Shown: in pieces, positions 45,199 to 54,042 of the stretch
Layout: each line of letters begins with the position of its first letter
How positions within the stretch are numbered: the stretch's first letter is position 1
Source: Sediminibacillus dalangtanensis
GTDB taxonomy: Bacteria > Bacillota > Bacilli > Bacillales > Amphibacillaceae
Assembly: GCF_017792025.1 (NCBI RefSeq)
Contig: NZ_CP046956.1
Location: 434,001 to 498,000 of the forward strand
Reading direction: 5' to 3'
DNA length: 64,000 nt
Notes under the pieces: model-generated
Told to the model about the DNA's origin: nothing
Seen by the model: the letters and a program-made list of their open reading frames with translations, nothing else
Databases searched by the model: none
Translations under genes and position numbers: made by a program

Positions 45199-46095
45199 AT
45201 GAATCAAATGGGGAAAAGTGGTGTTGTGCAAGAAAGGCACCACTTAAAAATAGAGGACATGAGACCGGTTAAGCAACTAATTCGGTTTGGATGGGAGCAG
45301 GCGTTGTCCTGTTTGTTTCCAGTCGTTATTTTTACGTCTCTGGCCCTTACAAAAATCACGCCGGTTCCCTTGCTGCCAAGGTATGACTGGCTGCTTATTA
45401 TCTGTCTTTTGATGCAAGTATTGATGGTGTATGCTGGACTTGAAACGAAGGATGAACTAAAAGTGATCACATTGTTTCACGTTATCGGTCTTGCTCTCGA
45501 ACTGTTCAAGGTACACATGGGTTCCTGGTCTTATCCGGAAGAAGGATATTCCAAAATTTTTGGAGTTCCTTTGTACAGCGGGTTTATGTATGCAAGTGTC
45601 GCGAGCTATCTTTGCCAGGCTTGGAGAAGGCTGGATGTGGAACTGATTAAATGGCCCCCGTTTGTGATCGTTGTCCCTCTTGCAGCGGCGATATACCTAA
45701 ACTTTTTCACCCACCATTATTGGATGGACGTTCGTTGGATTTTGTCAGGTCTTGTGGTAATTGTCTTTTGGAAGTCCTGGGTCAGCTACGAGGTTAATGG
45801 TACGCGTTACCGTATGCCGCTGGCACTATCATTCGTGCTAATTGGCTTTTTTATTTGGATAGCAGAAAATATCGCAACATTCTTTAGTGCATGGGAATAT
45901 CCGAACCAAGCCGATGCATGGAGTCTCGTTCATCTGGGCAAGGTGAGCTCCTGGCTTTTACTGGTGATTGTCAGCTTTCTCATCGTAGCGACGTTAAAAC
46001 AGGTGAAGGAGAACGTTTCCTCGGATTCAACTACAAGAGAATTTCCATCTGAAGTTGATTCCTACAAATTAAACAGCGATCATCCAAGCCGATGA
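45199..46095 (+). CDS. DUF817 family membrane protein (YoaT-like)
   Basis: The 298-residue protein has about eight membrane segments and DUF817 marks: RFGWEQALSCLFPVVIF, FKVHMGSWSYPEEGYSKIFG, VPLYSGFMYASVASY and FIWIAENIATFFSAWEYPNQ. GGAGGAGGG precedes the ATG. It follows the HTH gene by 18 nt. The last codons lie in a 20-bp terminator stem. Function unknown. Confidence 0.88.
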   Translation: MNQMGKSGVVQERHHLKIEDMRPVKQLIRFGWEQALSCLFPVVIFTSLALTKITPVPLLPRYDWLLIICLLMQVLMVYAGLETKDELKVITLFHVIGLALELFKVHMGSWSYPEEGYSKIFGVPLYSGFMYASVASYLCQAWRRLDVELIKWPPFVIVVPLAAAIYLNFFTHHYWMDVRWILSGLVVIVFWKSWVSYEVNGTRYRMPLALSFVLIGFFIWIAENIATFFSAWEYPNQADAWSLVHLGKVSSWLLLVIVSFLIVATLKQVKENVSSDSTTREFPSEVDSYKLNSDHPSR

Positions 46096-46110
46096 TCGCT
46101 GTTTAATTTG
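46065..46110. terminator. Bidirectional terminator between the DUF817 and PanE-like genes
   Basis: A perfect 20-bp stem (46065-46084 and 46091-46110) with a 6-nt loop spans the stop of the DUF817 gene and ends two bases before the stop of the convergent gene. Confidence 0.88.
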
Positions 46111-46111
46111 C

Positions 46112-47152
46112 TTATATTTCTTTTTCAATTAATTCCTCGAAGGATTCAAGGTTTTCTTCAAATACGGGCACGGATTTTTCTTCCTCTGCTTTTCGGACCA
46201 AATGGACCAGCAGATCATTAAATGGTGTAGGAGTTCCGGTTTCTTTTCCTTTTGCAACTACTTCCCCATTAATATAGTCAATTTCTGACTTGCGATGCTT
46301 TTCCAAGTCCTGCAGCATACTTGCCCGCAACAGGGCTTGGGGCTCGAAAACTTTTCTTGCCATGCTGATTACCTCTGATAGGTTGCTCTTGTCCTTGTTT
46401 ATTTTAAATGTCTTGGCAACATCGATGCCGGCAATAGAGGTGAATTCTACACCGGATGCTTGTCCGGCTTCCAGGGTTTCATCCGCAAGCATGACCGCAC
46501 TGGTTACAGCCGTGTCATTCGCCAGTACATCTCCATAAGTACAGCCGAACACGGTAGAAGTACCGCTCATTGCAACGTTGACCAACAGCTTGGACCATTT
46601 CGTGCCGATCAGGTTTGTGGAAATTTCTGTTCCGCCTACAAGCTCCAGGACGTCCTTCAGTTTTTCCGTCCGTTCTGTGATACTGCCGTCCAGCTCACCG
46701 ATTTGAAAAGCATTGGCTTTGAAGGATTCCGATGCGGTAGTCAACTCCGAGACGCCAGGTTTGATCCAGGTAGCGCCGAATTCCACTGAACCTCCAATCA
46801 CACGTTTTTCGCCTAGTTCATCTGCAAGCCCTTCTTCCGGCACGCCGTTCTGCAAAGAAAGAACGATGCTTTCTTCGTTTATGTACTGCTTAAGGTTTTT
46901 CAACACTTGCACGTTATAGACCTGCTTTGTCAGCAGTAACACCAAATCATACACACCGTTCATCTCAGCGGGGGTAATGGCTGTTACGGGAATGGTTTCT
47001 TCCACTGTACCAACTATCGTTGCCCCCGACTTATTCAACGCATCCACGTGCTCCTGGTTTACATCGATTAAATCCACTGTTTGCTTTCCTTTTGATAAAT
47101 AAGCTCCAATTATTGTTCCTAAAGACCCGGCACCCATAACTGCGATCCTCAT
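46112..47152 (-). CDS. 2-dehydropantoate 2-reductase family protein
   Basis: NADPH-dependent reductase of the PanE/ApbA family, which makes pantoate for coenzyme A. The 346 residues begin MRIAVMGAGSLGTIIGAYLS (nucleotide site), with LVLLLTKQVYNV and a C-terminal helical domain holding GTKWSKLLVNVAMSGTSTVF. The protein is about 40 residues longer than typical PanE, so it may be a paralogue with another substrate. GGGAGG seven nt before ATG 47152 sets the start; the frame is open from 47167. Confidence 0.85.
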   Translation of the reverse strand: MRIAVMGAGSLGTIIGAYLSKGKQTVDLIDVNQEHVDALNKSGATIVGTVEETIPVTAITPAEMNGVYDLVLLLTKQVYNVQVLKNLKQYINEESIVLSLQNGVPEEGLADELGEKRVIGGSVEFGATWIKPGVSELTTASESFKANAFQIGELDGSITERTEKLKDVLELVGGTEISTNLIGTKWSKLLVNVAMSGTSTVFGCTYGDVLANDTAVTSAVMLADETLEAGQASGVEFTSIAGIDVAKTFKINKDKSNLSEVISMARKVFEPQALLRASMLQDLEKHRKSEIDYINGEVVAKGKETGTPTPFNDLLVHLVRKAEEEKSVPVFEENLESFEELIEKEI

Positions 47153-47342
47153 TGAAAAACCTCCCATGATGTATGAATAATTAGGTTAATATACCTAAAA
47201 AAATACTGTTAAAAACATTAAAATTATAACAAAACGGGAATATTTTATCAAACGGTATTCCTTTTATGGGTAAAATGTATTACGATGGAAACCACGGAAA
47301 AATATTCTTTAATTTCAGATTGATAGGGGAAAGGGAGATAGT

Positions 47343-48827
47343 ATGGAACAGCATGATAGCTATAATACGCAGCGAGTACATAAGGTCAACTTGGTGTTGC
47401 TGTTAATCGTCGTTTTTCTGTTAGTCATTCCGATTGTCATCGAGCGGGGGCTTGGTGATAGCATGGGCATTATTATTGCAGGGTCACTTGTTATATTACT
47501 ATCAGTGGGTAACTACTTTTTGCCGATTCGTACATATTGGAAAGGATTTGCCTTCGCATTACTGCCTTATTTGGTCGTCATCGCACTTTTCTTTACAGAT
47601 GGTTATGCGTTGAACAAGCATTATTTACTATTATTATCAATTGCCATGATCGCACTTTATTTTAAGAAAGAATTGATCCTTTTATTCGGTATCGTAGTGG
47701 ACATCGGACTAGTGGTGACGTATTTGTTCAACTCTGCTGAGTTGTTGAATGTCGATGATAATTTCAAAGGATTTATCACTGTTTTTATTCTGGTCAACGG
47801 AGTATTGGCGGCTCTTTATTTATTGACCAATTGGGGGCGTGAGCTGATCAATGCTTCCTATGAAAAGGAAGAGGAAGCAAAGCAGTTGATAGGGAAACTG
47901 GAAGAAACATTCCGTTCGATCGAGGAGGGAACCGCTACACTGGAGAGCAATATCAGTCATTTTAACACCAATATTTCTACTATTTATGATTCCAGTCATA
48001 ATATTTTGGATTCGGTCCAGCAAATGGCTGCCGGTATCCAGGAAGAAGCGAACAGTGTTACGATGGTTAGTGAATCGATGGGAAGTTCACTGCAAAAAAC
48101 CAATCAGACGATCGCGATTTCCCAACAGATAGCCGACCAGTCGGGTGTCATGAATAACAAAGTGCAAGATGGCTGGGATAAAATCAATCAGGTCACAGAA
48201 CACTTTACTACAGTGAATACAGCGATTGGGACAACAACTGTAACGGTTTCGGATCTGCAGTCGAGCTTGGAAACTGTCAACTCCTTGTTAGAAGGCATTA
48301 AACAAATTGCCGACCAAACGAATCTGCTGGCATTGAACGCTGCAATTGAGTCCGCACGGGCCGGTGAGCAGGGGAAAGGCTTTGCTGTCGTAGCAGATGA
48401 AGTGCGTAAGCTGGCGGAGCAAAGCGCAAGCATCACGGTGGATATTACCGAAGTAACCAATACGCTTTTCCTTAAATCGCAGGAGGCGCAGGAAAAATCG
48501 AGCCAGGGTGAGGTTGCCGTAGCAGAAGGGCAAAAGCTGTTAACCGAAGTCTCGACGTTTTTTGAGGAAATGAAGGATTCATTCCAGGGGACGAACGAAC
48601 AGCTTTCGTTAGGAATGGATGAAATCAAGTCGGCTACGGACAATTTCGCACAGATTCAGACCCAAATCGAAAATGTAGCAAATATATCGGAAGAAAATGC
48701 GGCATCCACGCAGGAGATTGTTTCGACACTGGAAAACGAGCATCAATTGATCGCTGCGATTAACGACGCTGTGGCAGAGATTAATAAGCTAAGTGGTGAG
48801 TTGAAAGAAATGGTCAACAACAAGTAA
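47343..48827 (+). CDS. Methyl-accepting chemotaxis protein with multi-pass N-terminus
   Basis: The 494-residue protein has about six N-terminal membrane segments (residues 15-165) and no large extracellular domain or evident HAMP, then a coiled-coil signalling domain with the hairpin tip [20 protein letters not shown], then [16 protein letters not shown]. It would pass signals to CheA/CheW. GGAAAGGGAG precedes the ATG. The sensory input probably lies in the membrane domain. Ends at a terminator. Confidence 0.92.
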   Translation: MEQHDSYNTQRVHKVNLVLLLIVVFLLVIPIVIERGLGDSMGIIIAGSLVILLSVGNYFLPIRTYWKGFAFALLPYLVVIALFFTDGYALNKHYLLLLSIAMIALYFKKELILLFGIVVDIGLVVTYLFNSAELLNVDDNFKGFITVFILVNGVLAALYLLTNWGRELINASYEKEEEAKQLIGKLEETFRSIEEGTATLESNISHFNTNISTIYDSSHNILDSVQQMAAGIQEEANSVTMVSESMGSSLQKTNQTIAISQQIADQSGVMNNKVQDGWDKINQVTEHFTTVNTAIGTTTVTVSDLQSSLETVNSLLEGIKQIADQTNLLALNAAIESARAGEQGKGFAVVADEVRKLAEQSASITVDITEVTNTLFLKSQEAQEKSSQGEVAVAEGQKLLTEVSTFFEEMKDSFQGTNEQLSLGMDEIKSATDNFAQIQTQIENVANISEENAASTQEIVSTLENEHQLIAAINDAVAEINKLSGELKEMVNNK

Positions 48828-48897
48828 GAAGATTGGTTGATTCGGTAATGGAGATTGCCGGGATGAGTGGGATGAGCCAGATAGGATGGAATGAAGA

Positions 48898-48937
48898 AGG
48901 AACAGTCGGCGGTAGAACCGTCCCTGTTCCTTTTTTG
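48898..48937 (+). terminator. Terminator after the chemoreceptor gene
   Basis: AGGAACAG-GGCGGT pairs with ACCGTC-CTGTTCCT and is followed by TTTTTT. Confidence 0.85.
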
Positions 48938-48945
48938 ATGGGCGT

Positions 48946-49431
48946 TTAGTTTTGTGCTTCGCGAAATGCTTCCTCTGTTCCGACAAAACCAATCATCGTG
49001 GAAAGCTCCGTGCCATCCTCAGCGGTACAAGAACTCAGATAGACAATAGGTCCCCGCTGGGATATGTAGGAGCATTCGTATGTACCGACCGGGGATTGTT
49101 CATAGTTGCCATAATTATTTTCGAATGTGATGGTTTCCCCATCATAGGAAATCTTATTTTCGCTATGGCTCCCGTCGAGATCAAACACCGAAATCGTTAC
49201 TTCGTCTTCTTTGTTTTCTTCCACATTGTTCATGAGTTGAACGAGCTTGTCGGCATTTTCAACTTCTACTGCACCTTGGGCGATTTCTTGAAAGCTGTTG
49301 GCTTGATGCTGGGCGATTACGTGATCGTTTTCCCGGGCGTCTTCAACGGAGTAGCTTTCTTCTGAATCTGCACTCGAGCAGGCAGCAAGCGGTGTGATTG
49401 ATAGCAGTAAGAATACCAGTATTTTTTTCAT
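48946..49431 (-). CDS. DUF4362-like lipoprotein
   Basis: The 161-residue product has a lipoprotein signal with lipobox LAAC (residues 15-18), then a domain with NADKLVQLMNNVEENKEDEV, TISVFDLDG and ISYDGETITFENN, the pattern of DUF4362 lipoproteins of bacilli; two late Cys (TYECSYI and LSSCTAE) may pair. AGGAGG precedes the ATG. The function of the family is unknown. The match is from memory and moderate. Confidence 0.75.
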   Translation of the reverse strand: MKKILVFLLLSITPLAACSSADSEESYSVEDARENDHVIAQHQANSFQEIAQGAVEVENADKLVQLMNNVEENKEDEVTISVFDLDGSHSENKISYDGETITFENNYGNYEQSPVGTYECSYISQRGPIVYLSSCTAEDGTELSTMIGFVGTEEAFREAQN

Positions 49432-49726
49432 AATACCTCCTGAGCGTTTTTTGGATGGCAGTGATCTGTTTTTTATGTATTGGAATGCTTAAAATTGCTT
49501 GAATGATGACGAACGAAGCAATGGACTGTGATGTTTTATGTAACAGCGAGAGGTAGGAGTCAGTTTGTTGTAGATAAGCATATCCCCTAGGAAGTTGCAC
49601 ATCCTTTTGTTAAAATCCTTATTCTTTATATATAGTATATTTTTAAAATGCTGCTAATACAATGTTTATTTCATTATTTTACCATTTATGCTCTTGCTTG
49701 TTGCTAATCTGGGTTGCTTCTTCACA
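49432..49726 (+). other. Intergenic stretch, no gene seen
   Basis: About 300 nt between the DUF4362-like gene and the next terminator. It should hold the promoter of the minus-strand lipoprotein gene. The open frames here have no ribosome binding site and unnatural composition. Confidence 0.4.
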
Positions 49727-49753
49727 GAAAAAACTAAGGCAGTAAGCCTTAGT
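49727..49753 (-). terminator. Terminator for the small minus-strand ORF
   Basis: On the minus strand ACTAAGGC-TTACT-GCCTTAGT is followed by TTTTTC. It lies about 30 nt after the stop at 49786. Confidence 0.65.
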
Positions 49754-49785
49754 GAATTGTTTCGAATCACTTGAAAGGAAGCACA

Positions 49786-49950
49786 TTATGCCGCTCGATC
49801 ACGATCGTCATCCGCAGGAACAACCGTGTCAGGGATGGTTTCTCTCTGAACATCCCAAAAATAAACCCGTGGCAGCCCAAAACACAGCCAATACTCCTGC
49901 ACCAAAGAAGTACCCACAAACAAAACCAACTGCCAATCCATCCCTCTCAC
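49786..49950 (-). CDS. Possible small membrane protein (54 aa)
   Basis: GTG 49950 lies seven nt after AAAGGAGG on the minus strand and opens 54 codons (MRGMDWQLVLFVGTSLVQEY, then CFGLPRVYFWDVQRE) with one hydrophobic stretch and an acidic end DDDRDRAA. A terminator follows. A second frame over the same bases also reads like a membrane segment (GYFFGAGVLAVFWAATGLFL), so a frameshift is possible. No family recognised. Confidence 0.4.
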   Translation of the reverse strand: MRGMDWQLVLFVGTSLVQEYWLCFGLPRVYFWDVQRETIPDTVVPADDDRDRAA

Positions 49951-49978
49951 TAACCAACCTCCTTTCTTCGGAAATTAA

Positions 49979-50036
49979 GGGGTCAGTCCCTGATTCGATG
50001 TGAGCGATTCGATCGGCCCTGAATGGGGACTGACCC
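49979..50036. repeat. REP-like palindromic unit, copy 1
   Basis: GGGGTCAGTCCC at 49979 and its complement-inverted partner GGGGACTGACCC at 50025 start exactly 46 nt apart and could form a 12-bp stem. A second such unit lies at 50112. Confidence 0.65.
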
Positions 50037-50111
50037 TCGAAATTGCAAAACCGCTCAGTGGCCGGGTTTCCGGAGTACTCCCCATCCTAAAGTGGTGAAA
50101 AACGCCTATTT

Positions 50112-50170
50112 GGGGTCAGTCCCCACGGGTCCGTGTTGGGGGTGACTCCGTCTGAATGGGGACTGATCCC
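50112..50170. repeat. REP-like palindromic unit, copy 2
   Basis: GGGGTCAGTCCCC at 50112 and GGGGACTGATCCC at 50158, again 46 nt apart, with one G-U pair. The inner sequence differs from copy 1. Similar GGGGTCAGTCCC motifs flank RAYT-type transposases in bacilli (from memory); none is present here. Confidence 0.65.
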
Positions 50171-50403
50171 TGTTCGTTTCCGGTCGTTTCTCTGGTCGGT
50201 TCTGCCCGGTATTTACAGTATATCGTTGGTTGGGCTTGTTTAAGAACTGGGGGTGGGTCAGTATAACAATATAGTTTCCGGCGTCTACCTGCTGGTAATC
50301 TGTGCTGGTTTTTGCAACAATAGAAGGGAGGATGCAGTTACTAGAAAATGAGAATGAATCCAGCCGGAGGGAGCAAAACTTCCGATGAAAAGAGGGTGAT
50401 GCT

Positions 50404-50634
50404 ATGTATTTAACGGTGAAAGAAACGGCTGAATATTTATCCATGAAAGAGTCGGTGATTGAAACGCTGATTTTGCATAACCGTATCCGGGCCATCCATG
50501 ATGGCGAGCAGTACCTGGTCAACAAGGAACAGTTTGTTTCCCATCTGGAAGAAGTGGAAAAGTACAAGCAGATAATTCAGGAATACCTTGCTGAACCTCT
50601 GCCGGAAGATATTGATGTGAAAGACGAAGATTAA
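50404..50634 (+). CDS. Excisionase-type (HTH_17) DNA-binding protein
   Basis: The 76-residue protein begins MYLTVKETAEYLSMKESVIE and goes on with LILHNRIRAIHDGEQYLVNK, the winged-helix pattern of MerR/Xis-like excisionase domains, and ends with an acidic tail. GAGGGTGAT precedes the ATG. It sits between REP-like units and a dispersed repeat and has no phage genes around it. It is more likely a small regulator than a true excisionase. Confidence 0.82.
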   Translation: MYLTVKETAEYLSMKESVIETLILHNRIRAIHDGEQYLVNKEQFVSHLEEVEKYKQIIQEYLAEPLPEDIDVKDED

Positions 50635-50637
50635 GAA

Positions 50638-50836
50638 CAAAAGCGCAAGCGCCTGTTTAAAGAAGTACAGGCTAAAGCCGCCACGTCCTGTGGCAACGCC
50701 TGCATGACCCACATCGTTTGGGCCTCCGACAAGCTTAAGAACAGCCTCGGCGTGGCGCTTTTTGCCACACTGAGGTGGGCTTAAGACCTCGAGGGGGTAG
50801 GCGCTGGAGCTGGACGTGGCTGTTTCAGCCAATAAT
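50638..50836. repeat. ~200-bp dispersed repeat, copy 1
   Basis: The segment from AAAAGCGCAAGCGCCTG to CGTGGCTGTTTCAGCC matches, in inverted orientation, the segment 55019-55223 along most of its length (shared blocks include CACATCGTTTGGGCC, AGCCTCGGCGTGGCGC, CTTAAGACCTCGAGGGGG). No protein is encoded. Elements with GCGCTTGCGCTTTT ends are scattered in many bacillar genomes (from memory). Confidence 0.8.
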
Positions 50837-50864
50837 TATCCACAGGCAATTAAATTTATAATTA

Positions 50865-50905
50865 ACAAAAAAGGCGGGACACCTTGGTTGGCGTCCCGCT
50901 TTTTC
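50865..50905. terminator. Bidirectional terminator downstream of the LCP gene
   Basis: GCGGGAC / GTCCCGC stem with a 12-nt loop; T runs lie on both sides, so it can stop transcription from either strand. Confidence 0.8.
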
Positions 50906-50908
50906 GCA

Positions 50909-51865
50909 TTATTCGTCGTGTAAAAAGTCTTGCATCAAGGCCGCATTGTGTTCCACATCAATCGATAATGCCAAGCCAACACCTTCATATCTAACATCTT
51001 CATAGGAGCCGTCCTCTGGAATTCTCAATGTTTCAAATTCCTTCGTATTCCCCAGCACCACATCTTTTGCCATACTGGTAATCAAACCAGTACGGACATT
51101 GGTGTCTACATATCCTTGTGCAAAGCCGACCAATTCTGGAAGCTTGGTGACCGTCGAGACGCTTTTAACCTTATCGGTAAGCTTCTTGATGACTTCCTGC
51201 TGGCGCTGCACCCGGCCGAAATCACTCTTGTCATCGTGACGGAAACGGGCGTACGCGAGTAACTCTTTCCCGTTCAATTTCTGCGTCCCTTCTTCCAGTT
51301 GAATCCCGAGCGCTTTTTCGTCCTGGACCATTTCCGGCGTTACCGTTGCTTCGATGCCGTCTGGTGCTATTGTATTGACCACATCGACAAATCCTTCAAA
51401 GCCGACAATTGCATAGTAATGCAGATCTACTCCGAAGTTATGGCTAATCGTTTCGCGCAGTAAATCAGGACCACCAATCGCATAAGCCGCATTGATTTTG
51501 TTATAGCCGTGACCGGGTATTTCAACATAAGTGTCCCGCATAATCGAGACGATTTTCGGACGCTTCGAACTGGAATCATAATGAGCGATCATAATCGTAT
51601 CCGTACGCGCAGGCTCATCTCCGCGGGAATCGTCACCCAACATCAGCACATTGAAATTGTCGGCTGTTTCTTCTGCTCCATGAAATTCGTACTCTTCCTT
51701 TGGCTGCTTTTCTTCAGCGGTCGACTTGGCTTGATACCATTGATAGACGGAATATCCACCGATCGCGATTATAAGCAACAGAAAGATGACAAGAAAACGT
51801 CTTCTTTTTTTTCGTTTACGCCTTTTTCTTCTATATTCCAACCTTTTATCATTCGTCTCTGTCAT
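50909..51865 (-). CDS. LytR-CpsA-Psr (LCP) family protein
   Basis: Membrane-anchored phosphotransferase that attaches wall teichoic acid or other glycopolymers to peptidoglycan. The 318-residue protein has a very basic cytosolic start (RRKRRKRKKRRR), one membrane segment (FLVIFLLLIIAIGGYSVY) and the LCP domain: FNVLMLGDDSRGDEPARTDT, SIMRDTYVEIPGHGYNKINA, and ELLAYARFRHDDKSDFGRVQ with the conserved Arg residues. ATG preceded by AGGAGA. It is divergent from otsA across 444 nt and ends at a terminator. Confidence 0.94.
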   Translation of the reverse strand: MTETNDKRLEYRRKRRKRKKRRRFLVIFLLLIIAIGGYSVYQWYQAKSTAEEKQPKEEYEFHGAEETADNFNVLMLGDDSRGDEPARTDTIMIAHYDSSSKRPKIVSIMRDTYVEIPGHGYNKINAAYAIGGPDLLRETISHNFGVDLHYYAIVGFEGFVDVVNTIAPDGIEATVTPEMVQDEKALGIQLEEGTQKLNGKELLAYARFRHDDKSDFGRVQRQQEVIKKLTDKVKSVSTVTKLPELVGFAQGYVDTNVRTGLITSMAKDVVLGNTKEFETLRIPEDGSYEDVRYEGVGLALSIDVEHNAALMQDFLHDE

Positions 51866-52050
51866 GATAAACTCTCCTAGTTTACTAAATAGTGGTCCAC
51901 TCTCCGGACAGCTTTCAACATTATTCTACCATATTGTAGTTGAAGATAACTACAGTATCCTGGTTGTTTTCCTATGGTGAATCATTGCCGGAAATCTGAC
52001 AGGAAGAAATGGTTGTTTGCAGAAACTATTGTCAGGTTACCTTCCAAAAC

Positions 52051-52081
52051 TGTAACAATTTTTTAACAATTCATCTATAAT
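52051..52081 (+). promoter_or_regulatory. Candidate promoter with direct repeats upstream of otsA
   Basis: Within the 444-nt gap between the LCP and otsA genes, TATAAT at 52076 is preceded by TGTAACA and TTAACA spaced 11 nt apart. The two hexamers with a 5-nt gap look like half of a PhoP box; this is a weak visual match. The rest of the gap shows no gene. The start of otsA is about 230 nt further on. Confidence 0.35.
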
Positions 52082-52309
52082 GTGACTTAATACAGACATT
52101 TCAGCCTTCAAGTTCTTCTTTTTATATGCCTTTAGACCAGTAACAAGCTCCGCATTCTATCTTCCCTCTCGGACTTTCGCCTCAATTTTCTCCTATAAAG
52201 AAGATCTTGCCAGTCCAGCCAAAATAAAACTTGTTTTACCCAGAAAAAGAAGGGGTATCTATTGGTTACCAGTTATTTTTCTGACAATATTATCAAGGAG
52301 GATGGGGAA

Positions 52310-53887
52310 ATGAAACCAGTGAAAAATGTAGAGAAAGGATCGCCAGAGAATTCATCTGCGGTTACTGAACAGGAAATACAAACAGAAAAGACAACATATG
52401 ATAATAAATCGATAAAAGTTAATAGAGGTACCAGAACATTTCAGGAAAATAACGCGGAAACAGATCAAAATAAACAACAACGAAAAAAGGATAAAAAAGA
52501 GCAAAAAGGTTCGACATTTCTTGTACTGGCGAACCGGCTCCCGGTAGATAGTTATACAGATGAAAATGGAAATATACAATGGAAAAGGTCGCCAGGCGGA
52601 CTCGTTACAGCATTGGAACCAATGCTGAAGAAGAGAGAAGGTGCCTGGATTGGCTGGGCGGGCGGCACCAGTGAACCGCCAGCACCATTCAGAGAAGATG
52701 GCATGAAAATAGTGCCGATCGAACTGACGCAAGAGGATGTGGAAGAGTACTACGAAGGTTTTTCCAATGCCACGCTTTGGCCGCTTTACCATGATGCCAT
52801 GGTAACGCCGAAATTTGATCGAAGCTGGTGGGGTAAATACGTAGAAGTGAACCAGCGTTTTGCCGATGCTGCGGCCAAAGAAGCAGCAGAAGGTGGAACT
52901 GTGTTCATTCAGGATTACCAGTTGCAGCTTGTCCCACAAATGCTAAGGGAATTAAGGCCAGATGTCCGGATTGGATTCTTCCTGCATATACCTTTTCCGC
53001 CCAAAGAGTTGTTCTCCCAACTCCCTTGGCGACGCAGAGTGATGGAGGGGCTGCTCGGAGCAGACCTTATTGGCTTCCAAGTACATGGAGCTGCTCGTAA
53101 CTTCCTGGATTTGACGCGTGACTTCCTCGGACTATCCCCGACGGAAAATACGGTTGTCGCCAAAGACGGCCGTCAAGTAAAAGTCGACGACTATCCTATC
53201 TCTATCAGCAGTAAGGAGTATGACACCCTGGCGCGAAGTGCTGAGGTGGAAAAATTAATTCATCAGTACCTTAGTGAACTTGGAAACCGGCGCATCATCC
53301 TTGGTGTCGATCGCTTGGACTATACCAAAGGCATTGACCGACGCTTGAAAGCTTACCGTGAAATGCTTGCTGATGGCATGCTGGATCCCGAGGAAGTAGT
53401 CCTCGTCCAAGTGGCACCGCCGTCCCGTGAACGGGTGGAGAGCTATGCAAAACTCCGCGAAGAAGTGGAAAGGGAAGTCGGCGGCATCAACGGGGAATTT
53501 GGCCGGTTTGGACTTCCGGCTGTCGATTATATCCCGCGTTCCTTAAACCGTACAGAACTTGCCGCGTTGTTCCGCATCGCTGATTTGATGATGGTAACAC
53601 CGATCCGCGACGGAATGAATCTCGTATGCAAGGAATATGTCGCTTCCCGCATTTTTGGAAATGGGAACCTGATTTTGAGTGAGTTTGCCGGCGCTGCCCA
53701 AGAACTGAAAGAAGCATGGTTATGCAATCCGCATGATATCGATGGCATGAAGGAAGTAGTCAAAGCGGCTTGGGATGCATCGGAAGAGGAGCAAAAACGC
53801 CGGATGAGCACCATGCGCGATCATGTATTTGAATACGATGTCGACCGCTGGGCGAGCGACATTCTGCATGATTTGGGAATTGATTAA
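52310..53887 (+). CDS. otsA: Trehalose-6-phosphate synthase (GT20)
   Basis: Makes trehalose 6-phosphate from UDP-glucose and glucose 6-phosphate, a step to the osmoprotectant trehalose. The 525-residue protein has a ~65-residue hydrophilic leader rich in Lys, Glu, Gln and Asn, then the GT20 domain: FLVLANRLPVDSYT, RSPGGLVTALEPML, VFIQDYQLQLVPQMLRELRP, FFLHIPFPPKELF, LGVDRLDYTKGIDRRLKAY and PIRDGMNLVCKEYVA. It looks closest to actinobacterial OtsA. AAGGAGGA seven nt before ATG 52310 sets the start. No otsB lies nearby; galU follows. Confidence 0.93.
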   Translation: MKPVKNVEKGSPENSSAVTEQEIQTEKTTYDNKSIKVNRGTRTFQENNAETDQNKQQRKKDKKEQKGSTFLVLANRLPVDSYTDENGNIQWKRSPGGLVTALEPMLKKREGAWIGWAGGTSEPPAPFREDGMKIVPIELTQEDVEEYYEGFSNATLWPLYHDAMVTPKFDRSWWGKYVEVNQRFADAAAKEAAEGGTVFIQDYQLQLVPQMLRELRPDVRIGFFLHIPFPPKELFSQLPWRRRVMEGLLGADLIGFQVHGAARNFLDLTRDFLGLSPTENTVVAKDGRQVKVDDYPISISSKEYDTLARSAEVEKLIHQYLSELGNRRIILGVDRLDYTKGIDRRLKAYREMLADGMLDPEEVVLVQVAPPSRERVESYAKLREEVEREVGGINGEFGRFGLPAVDYIPRSLNRTELAALFRIADLMMVTPIRDGMNLVCKEYVASRIFGNGNLILSEFAGAAQELKEAWLCNPHDIDGMKEVVKAAWDASEEEQKRRMSTMRDHVFEYDVDRWASDILHDLGID

Positions 53888-53950
53888 AGAAAATTTATGA
53901 AAAAATTTACATTCTGTTATAATAGAAGTTGATAAGATGAACAAGAAAGG

Positions 53951-53987
53951 AGCTTTCCCAGGCAAAATGCCGGGAAGGGCTTTTTCC
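53951..53987 (+). terminator. Terminator after otsA
   Basis: AGCT-TTCCC-GGC pairs with GCC-GGGAA-GGCT (one bulge), followed by TTTTTCC. Confidence 0.7.
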
Positions 53988-54042
53988 TTTCTGAATCATG
54001 GAACGGACAATACACACAAAATCAGCAAAAGGGTGAGAGTAA

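Noticed and set aside
49752..50003. Plus-strand 83-codon frame rich in Pro, Gln and Lys
   Set aside because: No usable ribosome binding site; the minus strand has a start site and terminator over the same bases, and the frame ends inside a REP-like unit.
50404..50634. Excisionase-like gene as a sign of a prophage
   Set aside because: No integrase, structural or replication gene of a phage lies near; the domain is common in small stand-alone regulators.
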